In this document: positions 28,301 through 39,722 of the stretch, piece by piece
How the letters are laid out: every line of letters starts with the position of its first letter
Numbering within the stretch: position 1 is the first letter of the stretch
Source: Gorsachius magnificus
Lineage: Eukaryota > Chordata > Aves > Pelecaniformes > Ardeidae
Reading direction: 5' to 3'
Length of the DNA: 64,000 bases
NCBI GenBank assembly: GCA_034008185.1
Contig: CM067084.1
Location: 68,730,612-68,794,611 of the forward strand
Translations under genes and position numbers: made by a program
The notes under the pieces: model-generated
Seen by the model: the letters and a program-made list of their open reading frames with translations, nothing else
What the model was told of the DNA's origin: nothing
The model's database searches: none

Positions 28301-28857
28301 TTAAATAGGAAGACCTGATAATTTTTTTTTTTTTTGCAAAGGCTCCTGACTTGTTGAGTTCCTCAGGTTCATGAATAATGCATCACAGATTGTATAACAA
28401 AATTACATATTTCTGATTGGTGATAAATATATTATTTGGGATTGCATGCACAGAATCTTGTCAAACGTGTTTCAGTTTTATGGGCTGAAGCATCTACTCA
28501 TTTTTTTCACACAGAATTCTGTGGAATTCTATTTATTTCTAGATTTAGAAGTTTCCTGAATGAGATTTCAACATATAATTAAAATATCATGAAACTATTA
28601 AAACACTGTGATAAAACCAGATTACCTTTCAAGTTGTAATGTTTGCTAGTCTGAGCCTTTCTTGAAGGGAAGAGTTAATTTTTCTAAGACATCTGATATC
28701 TATCTATCCAGATGCAGGTTCTTATTTGAAAAAAACATTCTACTGGAATTTGATGATTCTGAAACTTTATCTGGTAGATCACTGCAAAACTACTAATTTG
28801 GCTCCATGCTTTATTTGCAGTCTGAAATGCAGATTTTTTTTTTCTGAATGGAGGTGG

Positions 28858-28862
28858 GGCTG
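28858..28862. repeat. Left target-site duplication of the first solo LTR (GGCTG)
   Basis: Five bases GGCTG directly before the LTR TG, identical to those after its terminal CA (29457-29461). Confidence 0.85.
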
Positions 28863-29456
28863 TGCCATGGTTTAACCCCAGCCGGCAACTCAGCACCACG
28901 CAGCCACTTGTTCACTTCACCCCCTCAGTGGGATGGGGGAGAGAATCAGAAGAGTAAAAGTGAGAAAACTCGTGGGTTGAGATAAAGACAGTTTAATAGG
29001 GAAAGCCAAAGACTCACATGCAAGCAAAGCAAAACAAGGAATTAATTCCCTGCTTCCCATGGGCAGGCAGGTGCTCAGCCATCCCCAGGACAGCAGGGCT
29101 CCATCACGCATAACGGTGACTTGGGAAGACAAACACCATCACTGAACATCCTCCCCTTCCTCCTTCTTCCCCCAGATCAATATGCTGAGCATGATGTCAT
29201 ATGGTGTGGGATATCCCTTGGGTCAGTTGGGGTCAGCTGTCCTGGCTGTGCCCTCCCAGCTTCTTGTGTCCCCCCAGCCTCCTGGCTGGTGGGGTGGGGT
29301 GAGGAGCAGAAAAGGCCTTGACTCTGTGTAAACCCTGCTCAGCAGGAATGAAAGCATCCCTGTGCTACCAACACTGTTTCCAGCACAAATCCAAAACATA
29401 ACCCCATGCCAGCTACTGTGAGGAAAATTAACTCCACCCTAGCCAAAACCAGCACA
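28863..29456 (-). mobile_element. Solo LTR of an avian ERVL-type endogenous retrovirus
   Basis: This 594-bp element reads TG...CA and is flanked by a perfect 5-bp target-site duplication, GGCTG (28858-28862 and 29457-29461). A 5-bp duplication fits class III (ERVL) elements. The + strand shows the antisense of the LTR end: TGCCATGGTTTAACCCCAGC at 28863. The polyadenylation signal ATTAAA lies on the minus strand at 28992-28997, and the TATA region near 29180 is degraded to CATATTGAT. No gag, pol or env sequence lies beside it, so recombination between two LTRs probably removed the provirus body. It is antisense to STK32B. Confidence 0.88.
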
Positions 29457-29461
29457 GGCTG
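29457..29461. repeat. Right target-site duplication of the first solo LTR (GGCTG)
   Basis: Direct copy of the GGCTG at 28858-28862, immediately after the terminal CA of the LTR. Confidence 0.85.
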
Positions 29462-32195
29462 CCTAAGTAAGTTCTACTGGACAGAACTTAGACCAATTAA
29501 TATTTTAGGCTTTTTGACATTTCAGACTAGAATAGAGCACTGGAAATGATGCCCTTTGACATTGCAAGTCCTCTGTGTATAACAGGCTCCAGAAAGTGCA
29601 AATGGAAATGGCTGAGTTCATTGAATGAATTATTGTACCCTTTGATTCTCAGGAGGTGAATTTATGCATGGACATCCTGGTGCAAAATCGCAGTTTAATT
29701 TGCTTTCAGGCAGAATTAGTGGATCTCAGCTGTGCTGGAATTTCCTCCTTACTCAAGAGAGAAATAGCTAAAAAAGGTGCATTCTTTTTTATTTATTCTA
29801 TAAATAGCTCAGCTCATCAAAAGCCACATAACAATAAATTACACGTGTAACTTGTCTCTGGTTGTCAGTGAATTAGATCAGGTCTAAATATGTAAAAATC
29901 AGGACTGGTACTTTAATTTTTCATCATCTCAATCACTTGTTTCTGCCTTTGCTCTCCACACCGATGACCAGTGGCTTCTATTAACAGACGTTGTTTCCTC
30001 ATTCCTGTTTTAGCCAGACACCATGAACTGTGAGAGCCTATTTCTTAATTATTCTGGTGACTTGGGTGTTAGATGTGGTGCCTTGTGGAAGCACATCCAG
30101 ATTCATACAAATAAGCATCCACAAGAGGTTTTCTCCTTTACAGATCTCTCAAAATCTAATTCCACATCTTCTCAGCTAATTTCCAGTTTTACTGAAGTCT
30201 TTAAGTTTCAAAATTACAGTGATTCACAGGATCATGTCATGGCATGGCATTCATTAGAGAAGGAACAGAAGGCTCTGAAGGTCTTTTTATGAAAGGACAG
30301 TAAGTGCAGCAATTACTGGTGAGATCTAAGCGAGGGGTATGTGACCTGGCAATCAGAGGTCTGGAGCAGCCAGAAGTCTTGCATTCCCATCCAGCTGATT
30401 GGAAATAACAGTAAAGAACTCTGAGATTCTTACTATGATTCTGTTTTAATACCACTGAGCATTTCTTGAAACTAGGAAGGATGTTGGTCAGGAACAAAAA
30501 CCTAAAAAGAAAAATGAGTGATGAGGTGTTGATGAAAGGAAGAGAGGATGCACCAGACTTCATTAAGGCTATTTCTTGAGCAAGCACTCTTGGTAGGTAC
30601 CCTGCACAGTTCAGCTCTGGGGAATACAACATTTCTGTGCTGCCCTTAGAGAAGCAAAACACCTCTGACCAAATGCATCTCTTGGCTCTACAGTGGCCAG
30701 TATATATTGACTTTTCCTTCATCCAAAGCTTCAACAAATTTGCCATAAGAGAACCTCACTACGCAGGTACTCACTTTCTTTATGAACTGCATGCCTTGGA
30801 CTTCTGTATTATTTGTGAATCTAAATATCAGATAGGAAGGAAATCATGTCCCTATCTGTGAAAATCAGAATTTGTTCACATTTCTTTCCATAATCAGGGG
30901 GAAACCCTTTTATAATATATGATATGGTTCACTTCAGTGCTCTCATACAGTGATAAGCCTCATGTGAACTTGAATAATCCATAGCTGAAACTTGTATTTC
31001 CCAACTCATTACCATTTTTATGGCTGTTAAGAACTGTTATACAGCAAATATTAATCTTAATGAAAATTGTCCAGAACTACTCATGTCACATTGGTTTATT
31101 ATTATTGGCAGGTATATATTTGTGATTTAATGTGAAACATTGGTGTGACTAATGAAACCTAAAAAAAAATAATAAAAAATAAAAGGCTCTGGTCAGGTAT
31201 ATTCGTAGTATATAAATGAGTTGTGAGCAAATAATTGAGAAGAATTTAATATTTGAGAGAATCAGGTATTCAGTAAACTGAGGTTATTGGAAGTATCCCT
31301 GCATGACTTCAGGTTGTTATCCAGAGGTTGTTGCTTTCTACTGTGCTTTTTTTTTTTAATGGTAGCAGCTGTCTTCTAGACTGTAACGCTTGCATCTAAT
31401 AGTCAGTGCAGACTCCTAGTCTTCAAATAGCATTCCCTATATCCAAGAATGCAACCAATGCTCACTTTCAATTATGACTGTTGGAACTATTTTGGCAAAG
31501 AGAAGGCAAACAGGATCGTGAAGGTCACTGTAAATTAAAAATTAATTAATGTGATTTTCTGTGATCTTAATACAAGTTTCTTTTTCCCAGTGAAAACAGT
31601 AAATTCAAATGCCTATTTCTGCATAAGGAAAAAAATGTTAATGTAATTAATGTGCTGCATAATTAAGAAAAATACCTTTAAATTCAGTATTTCAAGGTTT
31701 ATTCTACACAACGTACAGTTAGATTGTCAGCACTAAAGAGAAAAGAGTACAAGAAAAACTTTATTAGGGTTGAAACTGAATGTCTACTGAAGCCAATGCA
31801 ATCCTTCCATTGACTTCAAGGGCCTTTGTCTGGATCTTGCATGAGCATGCAAAATCCACCTAATTTATTTTCTCTGTTGGACATTTTGAAACGATCTCTG
31901 AGAAAAAAAATCCTTAGCATTCTGCAAGGGCACTGGATGCCTTAACTGTAAGCCAATGAATTTTAGCAATACTCATGGAAATACTGCCTCACCGCATCCA
32001 CACTGAGACAATCATACCTTGTGACCCATGGAGTTTTATTGTCAATAGGCTGTAAGCATTACCACCACCCCGGTGGAGGCTCATTATGGGCTGCGGGTCT
32101 AGGTGTGGTTTATAGGAAGCTGCTCAGTTGCTTTTCCTGACCTGAAGGGTGGAGAAAGCCCTCTTTGCTCCCTGCAGAACTTGCTTAAACATAAA

Positions 32196-32440
32196 GGATC
32201 ATGGGAAAAATTCAGGTTGGAAAAGACCTCAGGAGGTCTCTAGTCCAACATTCTGCTTAAAGCATGATCAGCTATGACATCAGATTAGGCTTCCCAGGGA
32301 TTTATGTAGTCATGTCTTGAAAAACTCCAGGGTTGATGACCACACCATGCCTCTGAGCAGCCTGTTCCACTGCTTGTCTGTCCCCACAGTGAAATCTGAA
32401 CCTCTCTCGTTTCAATTTACACCCCTTGTTCATACACTAG
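32196..32440 (-). mobile_element. Old CR1 LINE 3' fragment
   Basis: Diverged antisense CR1 3' end. The + strand reads AGGTTGGAAAAGACCTCAGG (32213-32232), then a stretch equivalent to CR1 'AGTCCAACATTCTGC' and the PREVVES-like coding end (GCAGCCTGTTCCACTGCTTG at 32358-32377). No long frame survives. The left tail is degraded, and the right limit is approximate (it may reach 32500). Confidence 0.75.
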
Positions 32441-34100
32441 ATTCTGTCTTTTGAATGAAAGTGAGTCCATGTCTTCAGTCTATTCAAATAAATGCAGTTA
32501 AGAGCTGCTTTTAAAAATCTAAGACTTCATTTCATGAGTTTGTACACAACTGAGTTTCTCTGTAAGTTACCTTTGGTTAATGAAGAGTTGAAACCTCAAC
32601 GATCTTCATTTGGAGAAAACCAATCATCATTAAAAAGTGGAAATACTCCTAATAAGCCATGCTGGTAAAACTGCTATCAGCTTAAATGCTCATAGATGTT
32701 ACTGTGGGATTTTAGGAGCTCAAGAGAATGGAAATGTGATAATACGTTCAATCCTGCTCTGAGCCAGCAAGGCAAAGAGTGAAATCAGTCATACGTAAAG
32801 TTGAAAGAATGTACTTTGGGTTTTTTCTGATGCCAAATAAAGGGTTAGAGGTTATTACACATGTGAATTCAGAGCCATTCAGAACTGTTACAACTGAAAT
32901 ATTTCCTCTGATAATACTAAAAGCAGCTTAGACTGGCAAATAACAGCTGCCCCTGTGTTGGAAACACATGAAACCTTTTGACGAAATAAGGGGAAAATAT
33001 TGACAAAAGCAAAAATCACAAATTTAAACATGGCAGAAACCAAGCCTGTGGTGTTTGCATGTTTGCTGCAAAATATGAAAGCAGAATAAAACAGAAGGGC
33101 AGTGTTAGTTTTTCAGTTCTCCCAGGTTTAAGGAAAAGCACAGATCTTGTGTTTGGCATTATTATTGATGCGATTCAAAAACGTGAAGGGAAGACAGCAT
33201 CTGTACTTGCTGCAGAAGTGCTTTCCTACATCATTTAGATTAATCTTAGCCAGAGGAACTCTAGCTGGTGGTTCTGTTATTCACATCAATGGCTAAATCC
33301 TTGTTTAAGCCTCTGAAGCATTTTTATGCAGTTATGTCTTGTAGTAATGGACTTGAGTTTAACTCTGAGTTGTATAAATAAAACCCTGTCTGTTTAGCTC
33401 ACTTCAGTTTTCTGAAATACGAACCTGTTTTTCATGTTCCAAAAGCAAATAGAAGAGTTCTATTGACCTTCTAGGTGCTATTTATTATTTGATATGCCTG
33501 TCACATCACATCTTACAAATCTCTTCTGATCACTGAAAAACCCTAATCTATTTGTTCTTTACTCTCAGGGAAAATGTTTTGTTCAGCCTTCCCCAGATCT
33601 TTTCTTTTTTGACTGCTTTCTTTCAGGTGCTATGAAATCAGGTAACCCAAAGGACCTACCTTTGGTTTAAATTGCAGCATAATATCCTTTTTTCAATATT
33701 CTTCTGCAACCTACTTAGAATTAGGTGTTATCAATGTGAAGTGGTAGTCAGTGAACCAGCCATTACATTTTTTCCTTGAGAAAAACTGGGCAATTCATGG
33801 TTGACTTCACCAACCACACAACTTTCATTTCTAAATCAGTGTCTCAAGTCCAGTCAATATCAATAGAGATCAGAAGTTACAATGTCCTGGTTGCTAATTC
33901 GTAGCAGTGCATTTGAAACTTTTTTGGAGATTGTTCTGGATTTTGAGTTTTAGAGCCAATGGCATCACCACATGTTTTTCAGTCTTCTTTTCTATGACTC
34001 TTTGACCTACATAAGGGACATAAAAGTGTGACCTCTGGAAGGTTATTTATGGTTATTAATCCCAACGATTAATTCAGATTGTCGCCTTCTGATGTACATA

Positions 34101-34210
34101 TATAATTTGTGTCTATAGTTCATTTTATCTGGCACTGGCAATATAATCACTTAGTTATAATTTGTGTCTATAGTTCATTTTATCTGGCACTGGCAATATA
34201 ATCACTTAGT
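34101..34210. repeat. Perfect 55-bp tandem duplication
   Basis: Two head-to-tail copies, 34101-34155 and 34156-34210, are identical base for base (beginning TATAATTTGTGTCTATAGTT and ending ATCACTTAGT). There is no spacer. The flanks do not continue the repeat beyond one T. The perfect identity in otherwise non-repetitive intron suggests a recent event or an assembly error. Confidence 0.97.
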
Positions 34211-34592
34211 TTTGCTCACTCGTACTGAGATGTCTCAGAGTCCTCCTCATGTGAAATACTCTTCATTCTTTTACCACTTCACATAGCTAATAAATACTCT
34301 GTTACACCTCTCCAGTACGGAACTGCAGAGCATTTCAATTTTAACCTCCTTTTGAGCTGAAGATAAGCTATTTATTCCTACTGTTTTCTTAATGAGGATT
34401 CAAGCCCCATGACAGAATTTAACATGCGGAAGCTCTGACTAGCTTCCAGCTGCAGTGGACTATACCAAAGACTCACTAAATTCTACGTATACAGTCCTCT
34501 CCCAGGTCTCTTCAATCTTCCATGAACTTGCCTGTAGCCAAAAGGAGGGCGAATAAGAATAATGGACTTTGAACTTGGATACATTATTTTTC

Positions 34593-34745
34593 ATAGCCTC
34601 ACAGGCAAATTTGGCCCGGAAGGGACCTCCAGAGGCCTCCAGTCTAATGTTCTGCCCAAAGCAGGGTCAGCCTTAAGATCAGACCAGGTTGCCTCCAGTC
34701 TTGAAATCCTCCAAGGATGAAGACTGCACAACCTCTCCGCTTCTT
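34593..34745 (-). mobile_element. Old short CR1 LINE 3' fragment
   Basis: About 150 bp of antisense CR1 3' end: a degraded CATAGCCTCACAG tail, GGAAGGGACCTCCAGAGGCC at 34619-34638, then the AAAGCAGGGTCAGC and ACCAGGTTGCCTCCAGTCTT motifs. It belongs to a subfamily other than the 21849 and 35860 copies. The right limit is uncertain. Confidence 0.75.
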
Positions 34746-35859
34746 AATTTAGAAACCTGCTTCTACCCCACTTAGTAACACCAGAAAGAAACATTGATGG
34801 AAGTGGTAATTAAATCTGCAGGTAAGTGAGCCTGAGTCCTTTATAATCATTGTGAGCCTTTCCAGTGAGTTTCGGGGACTCTGACTGGCATGTACAGTGA
34901 ACATGGGTCAAGCCATGCTCGTGATTTTCCTCCATGCAGAGGGAATATCTTCAAGCACTGGATCCCCACTTGGCCTAGATATTATGGAAGATACAAATAG
35001 ATTATTAATCATTCTTTCCCATTTGGAAATTATATGCAGCACCTTCTTACTGTACTTTCATCCTTCAGGAAGTTTTAGTTTGATATTTGTAGCTAAAGCA
35101 ATTGAAGAAAGCTAGAAATGGTTTCACAGGCAGTATCACAAGTGGCAATTAAACTGCAATTTTTCCAATTTTTTTCTCATTTGTCTGCACCTCTGGGTTT
35201 CTTGGGCCAGCTGTTACATTAATTATGCCTGGTCCTGTCACTGAGGAAAGACTTTGAAGGTTTCTCTACTCCTGTTTTTATGTTGCTCTCATTTTTCTGT
35301 GTATAAAAAGAGTTGGAGTAGCACCGGTACAGACTGAGAAAATCATGTTTATGAAATCAGTATCAAGGACGCTGCCACAGTTCTGCTGGTCATTGCTCGG
35401 TGAATGGTTAGAGGGCAGCCCAGGGCTCTTCTGAATCCAAACTGTAAGTTTTCTCCCTGCAAAATTCCTTCAATTTATTTCATGAGCTGGTTCAAGATAC
35501 TTGGATTATGAAATGAGTGTTTCAATCCATTCTCTTATACTAGGGATATGCATAACAAGACAGCGCTGAAGCTAAGGTGCTGAATTTCACACCTTGTTGT
35601 TTGAACATGCATGCTAAAGGTAAAAATGTTTTCTGAAAAACCGATGTGTAGCCAAAACAGCATTTCACTTACTTAACGTGTTCGAATTACTACTTACACA
35701 GTGTTTTTACTATTTAAATGAATTTAAATAGAGTATTTGCTTAAAGGAACTAGCTGTCTTTTTTATAATAGCTGCCAGAAGCCCTCCATTCTGAATGTAT
35801 CTGGTAACTTTAGTTGTAATGCTCCTAGACCTGCCAGGTCTTCCCATTGACTGTGTTGA

Positions 35860-36316
35860 ATCACAGAATCGCAGAATGGCAAGGGTTGGAAGGGACCTCC
35901 AGAGATCATCCAGTCCAACCCCCCTGCTAAAGCAGGTTCTCCTAGAGCATGTTACACAGGACTTCATCCAGGTGGGCTTTGAGTATCTCCAGAGAAGGAG
36001 ACTCCACAAACCCCGTGGGCAGCCTGTGCCAGTTTTCTTTCACCCTCAAAGTTTTTCCTCATATTCAACTGAAACCTATTATGTTTCAGTTTGTACACAT
36101 TTCCCCTTGTCCTGTCGCTGGGCACCACTGCAAAGAGTCTGACTCCATCTTCGTGACATCCACCCTTAAGATATTTGTATGTGTTGATGAGGTCCCCTCT
36201 CATTCTTCTCTTCTTCAGGCTGAACAAGCCCAACTCTCTCAGCCTTTCCTCACAGGGGAGATGCTCCAGTCCCTTTATCATCCTAGTTGCTCTCCTCTGA
36301 ACTCTTTCTAGGAGCC
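35860..36316 (-). mobile_element. 5'-truncated CR1 LINE fragment with frameshift deletion
   Basis: About 457 bp, same subfamily as 4478-5459 and 21849-22319, with tail AATCACAGAATCGCAGAATG at 35860-35879. Compared with those copies, an 8-bp deletion near 36045-36060 breaks the ORF2 C-terminal frame, so the minus-strand frame 35964-36281 leaves the reverse-transcriptase reading after NMRKNF. The element ends near 36316, at almost the same internal place as the 21849 copy. Confidence 0.92.
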
Positions 36317-39300
36317 ACCACCCTGTGGCTGCAGTCAGCGGTCAGTGCAAGGGCAGAGCAGTGGCCTCGCTCCTCTGCAGTCCATGGCGCTTTCAGAAGC
36401 TGCCCCTGGAGAGGAGAGCTGTTAGTGTTGTGCTGTAAACTGGGGATAACCACATCACAGAGTGCTGCTGGAAGCCACTCTTCTCTGTGACCTGTCACTT
36501 TGCTTTCTCACCTGCCATGTGAATCTAGGCATCACGCACATCTCCAGGTATGTCATCCCAAAACAGCAGCATCTTACTTAAGAAACTTGTTCACCTTCTG
36601 GCTTATGTTATCCCATGGATTTACTCACTGTAAAAGCAGTTTGAAATAGCCTATTTTGAGATTTGAGGCACAGTTATGAGTCTCCCAGGTTGCCTCAGGG
36701 ACTGAGGGGTTGGGCTGCTCTGCGCAAGGCAGTCCTGCCCCGGAGCAGAACGAGAAAAGTCTTCAGAGCCCACAGTGGGGAAGATCCCTTAGATTGGAAA
36801 GGCTTTATGGGCTGTGCACATCTATATCAAGTATCAGCCGCTGCCTGAATTAGTCACAGAAAGATAAGCACAGATCTAATTTTACCACTCAGCTTTCTGA
36901 ACATTACAGATGCAACTGCATGAAGAATATATTTGATGATACATACAGTTGTCAAGTGGATTTGTCTTTTCTGGTGGCAATAAAAATGTATAGTCTATTT
37001 AATGGTGCATTGCCATAGCAGATATTCAACTTGTTTAAACCCACCTTCTTAAAAAAAATTATAGAAAAGGCGCAGTCTTGTAATGAGCAATCCCTGGGTG
37101 CTGCATTTTTATCCACATGGCAGTAGCTCATAAAGCTGAATTTCTCCTTTTGATCAGATTTCTTCTTGGTGAAGGACTAATGATTGTATCATTCCAATTC
37201 TTAACTTTTATTTTCTTGAACTGGGGAGAAGTTTGGAGTGGTGTTAAATGTATCACTGATTTTAGGAAGCCACAGAAAGGTCCTAATGTATTTGGGTGTG
37301 ACCCCAATCTTTTCCCCACATGAGAAGTGCAGAGTCAGATTGTGCTTTTTAAACTTTGTGAAGAAAAAATGTGAAATATTTAATTCAACAACAGTCAAAA
37401 CTATGACGTGCTTATTTCTGCTGAAAGTAATTGCTGTATTTTCAAGTTGTGGATCAACCACAAAGACTATTGAACATGAAATCACAATTCCAACTCTTAT
37501 CAGAAAACGGTTACCAAACCCAAAATCTTGTTTTGTCACTAGTAAATATATTTGATACCAGCTGAACAGTAGCTCTTCCAAAAACTGTCTTATCAATTGA
37601 GAGATCAGATATAACATTACATATAAAAATGTATTGAATTTCCTATGATAATACAACCAAAGAGAAATTTTATAATATAAACAAAGTTATTTAATCCTAC
37701 AGTTTGCCTGTAACTTACAACTTCACCCATATGAAATCAGGGAAGGAGATTGTTTGATGTGGTAAATGATATGACAAGTGACTACAGGGGAGAGGAGAGA
37801 CAAGTCAGAGTTTGGGGGTTTGTGGATGACGTGGGCTCTAGGAGAGCCTTCCCCTTACATTACACATATAGCTGGAACTGCTGGAATTAGGCAATTATAG
37901 ATAGCCTGTAAGTTGTGCAGAAGAAATACAGGATTTCACACTGAAATATTGGTATAATTTTAAATTTCCATTCCAGTTGGTAGTTCATAGTGAGATCCTT
38001 TTCCTCACACAGACATATACACATCCTACATTATTTCCAAATGTTCAGGGAATGATCCAAAATAATTTCTTATTTATCCTATGTTTCCCCAGCTGCTGCT
38101 ACACAGATGTATATATACATAATCAGGTATATACATTATATACATAATCTTAGTGTACTTCATAATTTCATATGATTCTCAGGAAAGGCCAGAAAACGTG
38201 GAATTCAGAATACTAAGCTGTAAACCTCCTTCTTTTGTCAACAAAAGGGTCAAGTTTGGGTGATGACTGAGCTCATATCATGCAAGCAATATATATATTA
38301 TGATTGCTATTGCTATGTTATTCCTGTATGATGTTTCCTTTAGAAGTCATTCTCTAATTTAAAAAAGAAAAAAAGAAAAAAAAGGTGTGCTGGTACAAGA
38401 CATTTTTCTTTTGAACATTTAGCTTTTTCCTTATTTCATTTAGAGGCATGCTGGACAAAGCTTGTTAGTGAAATCTAAGTATATATTAATATGCATTTCA
38501 GTCAGGATAGAATTTTCTGAAAAATGTTTAAATTAGAATAATCAAGTCATCCCTTGGCTAAAAAAGAATTATGGAGGTGGAAGTTCTTTGGGGTTCATTT
38601 GCAGACTCATTCGACAGCTTATTTTGACAGTTTACTGTGCCTTCTCTTTTGAGAGCAGTGGAAAATTCAGCCCAAGGGGCAAATGTTTTGCTCAGGGTGG
38701 ACTGATGCATCTCCCACTCTGGCAACACCACACCAAGAACATGACTTCAAAATTGCATGAACGGCAAGTTGCCAGTGAAAAGGCAGTGCCACACAGCACT
38801 GCCACATCACACTCACTGAGACACAGGGTGAGCCAAACCAGGGACTGATCCTGGCTGGCAAAGGGAAGAGATGAGTTTACCCCAGAGCAGGTCCGCACCT
38901 TGAGCAATGGCGCTGGACCAAGAAAGAGAGTGGGAATGCCTGACAATGGTTGGGAAAAGCTGTCTCCACCCCTCCTGGCAGCAGCATGAATGTAGGTCAA
39001 TGGAAAATGATCCTGAAAGTGCAGCTCTCTAGGGCAATGTTGTTCCCTTGTGCTAAGTAGGGCAGAGTTGAGCTGATGCTTCAGCACATGATGATGTCCA
39101 CCATCCCTTATCCCCACTCCTTTCCCCAGCATGCTACCTGCCATTACAGACAGCCAAGTGGGAATTCGGGGGCTAAAAGGAGAGCTGCTAGGCTTACCTA
39201 GTTAGCATAAGATAGCTAGCAGGACTCTACAATATGTGAGTGATCATGCATGTGAACATGGCAAATTAGTGGGGTCTGGCAGAAAGCGTAGATCACTGAT

Positions 39301-39684
39301 GTTTCCAATTAAATGATTTCTTGGGTCTGTCAAATGCGGAGTCCCTGAGGCAATCAGGCACCTCCTAGATGAAAATATTCCATCTCATCGTTCCCGCTGC
39401 TATAAAGAATAAAGTACATAATCTTGAAAACCAAATCCATGTCAATGCTAAACATATGAAAACAAAACCACATGAAATGGAAACCTTGAGAGTCTCTTTA
39501 GTATGCATGTTTTCTTGGGGCAGTAAAAAGATGTAGATAAAAATAATTTCCCTTTGTGTATGGTATGGTTTTCCTTGGGTTTGTAATGATTTAAGTGACT
39601 TGGCCCTCATACCCAGATGGGGAAAACAGGTTGCGGGTTTTCTTTGGCTATGAAATATAATGCATTCCTTTCCTTATTTTACAG

Positions 39685-39722
39685 GGACATCAAACCTGAC
39701 AACATACTCCTGGATGAGCATG
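39685..39722 (+). CDS. STK32B: STK32B internal coding exon (38 bp): catalytic loop
   Basis: This very short exon was found by looking for the continuation of the HR at the end of the previous exon; it is too short for a normal open-frame search. Its first base completes the Arg codon. It then encodes DIKPDNILLDEH and the first base of a Gly codon. The acceptor is TTTTACAG ending at 39684; the donor is GTAAGT at 39723. It supplies the catalytic aspartate (HRD, about residue 146), the KPDN lysine and the metal-binding asparagine of the HRDxKxxN loop. Both split codons join correctly to the neighbouring exons. Isoleucine in HRDIKPDN fits STK32B; as I recall, STK32A has Met and STK32C has Val at this place. 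Skipping it (38 bp, not a multiple of 3) would shift the frame and remove catalysis. Confidence 0.95.

Noticed and set aside
30237..30746. 169-codon minus-strand frame as a possible gene
   Set aside because: No recognisable domain or repeat signature, erratic composition, and no splice or promoter context; taken as chance.
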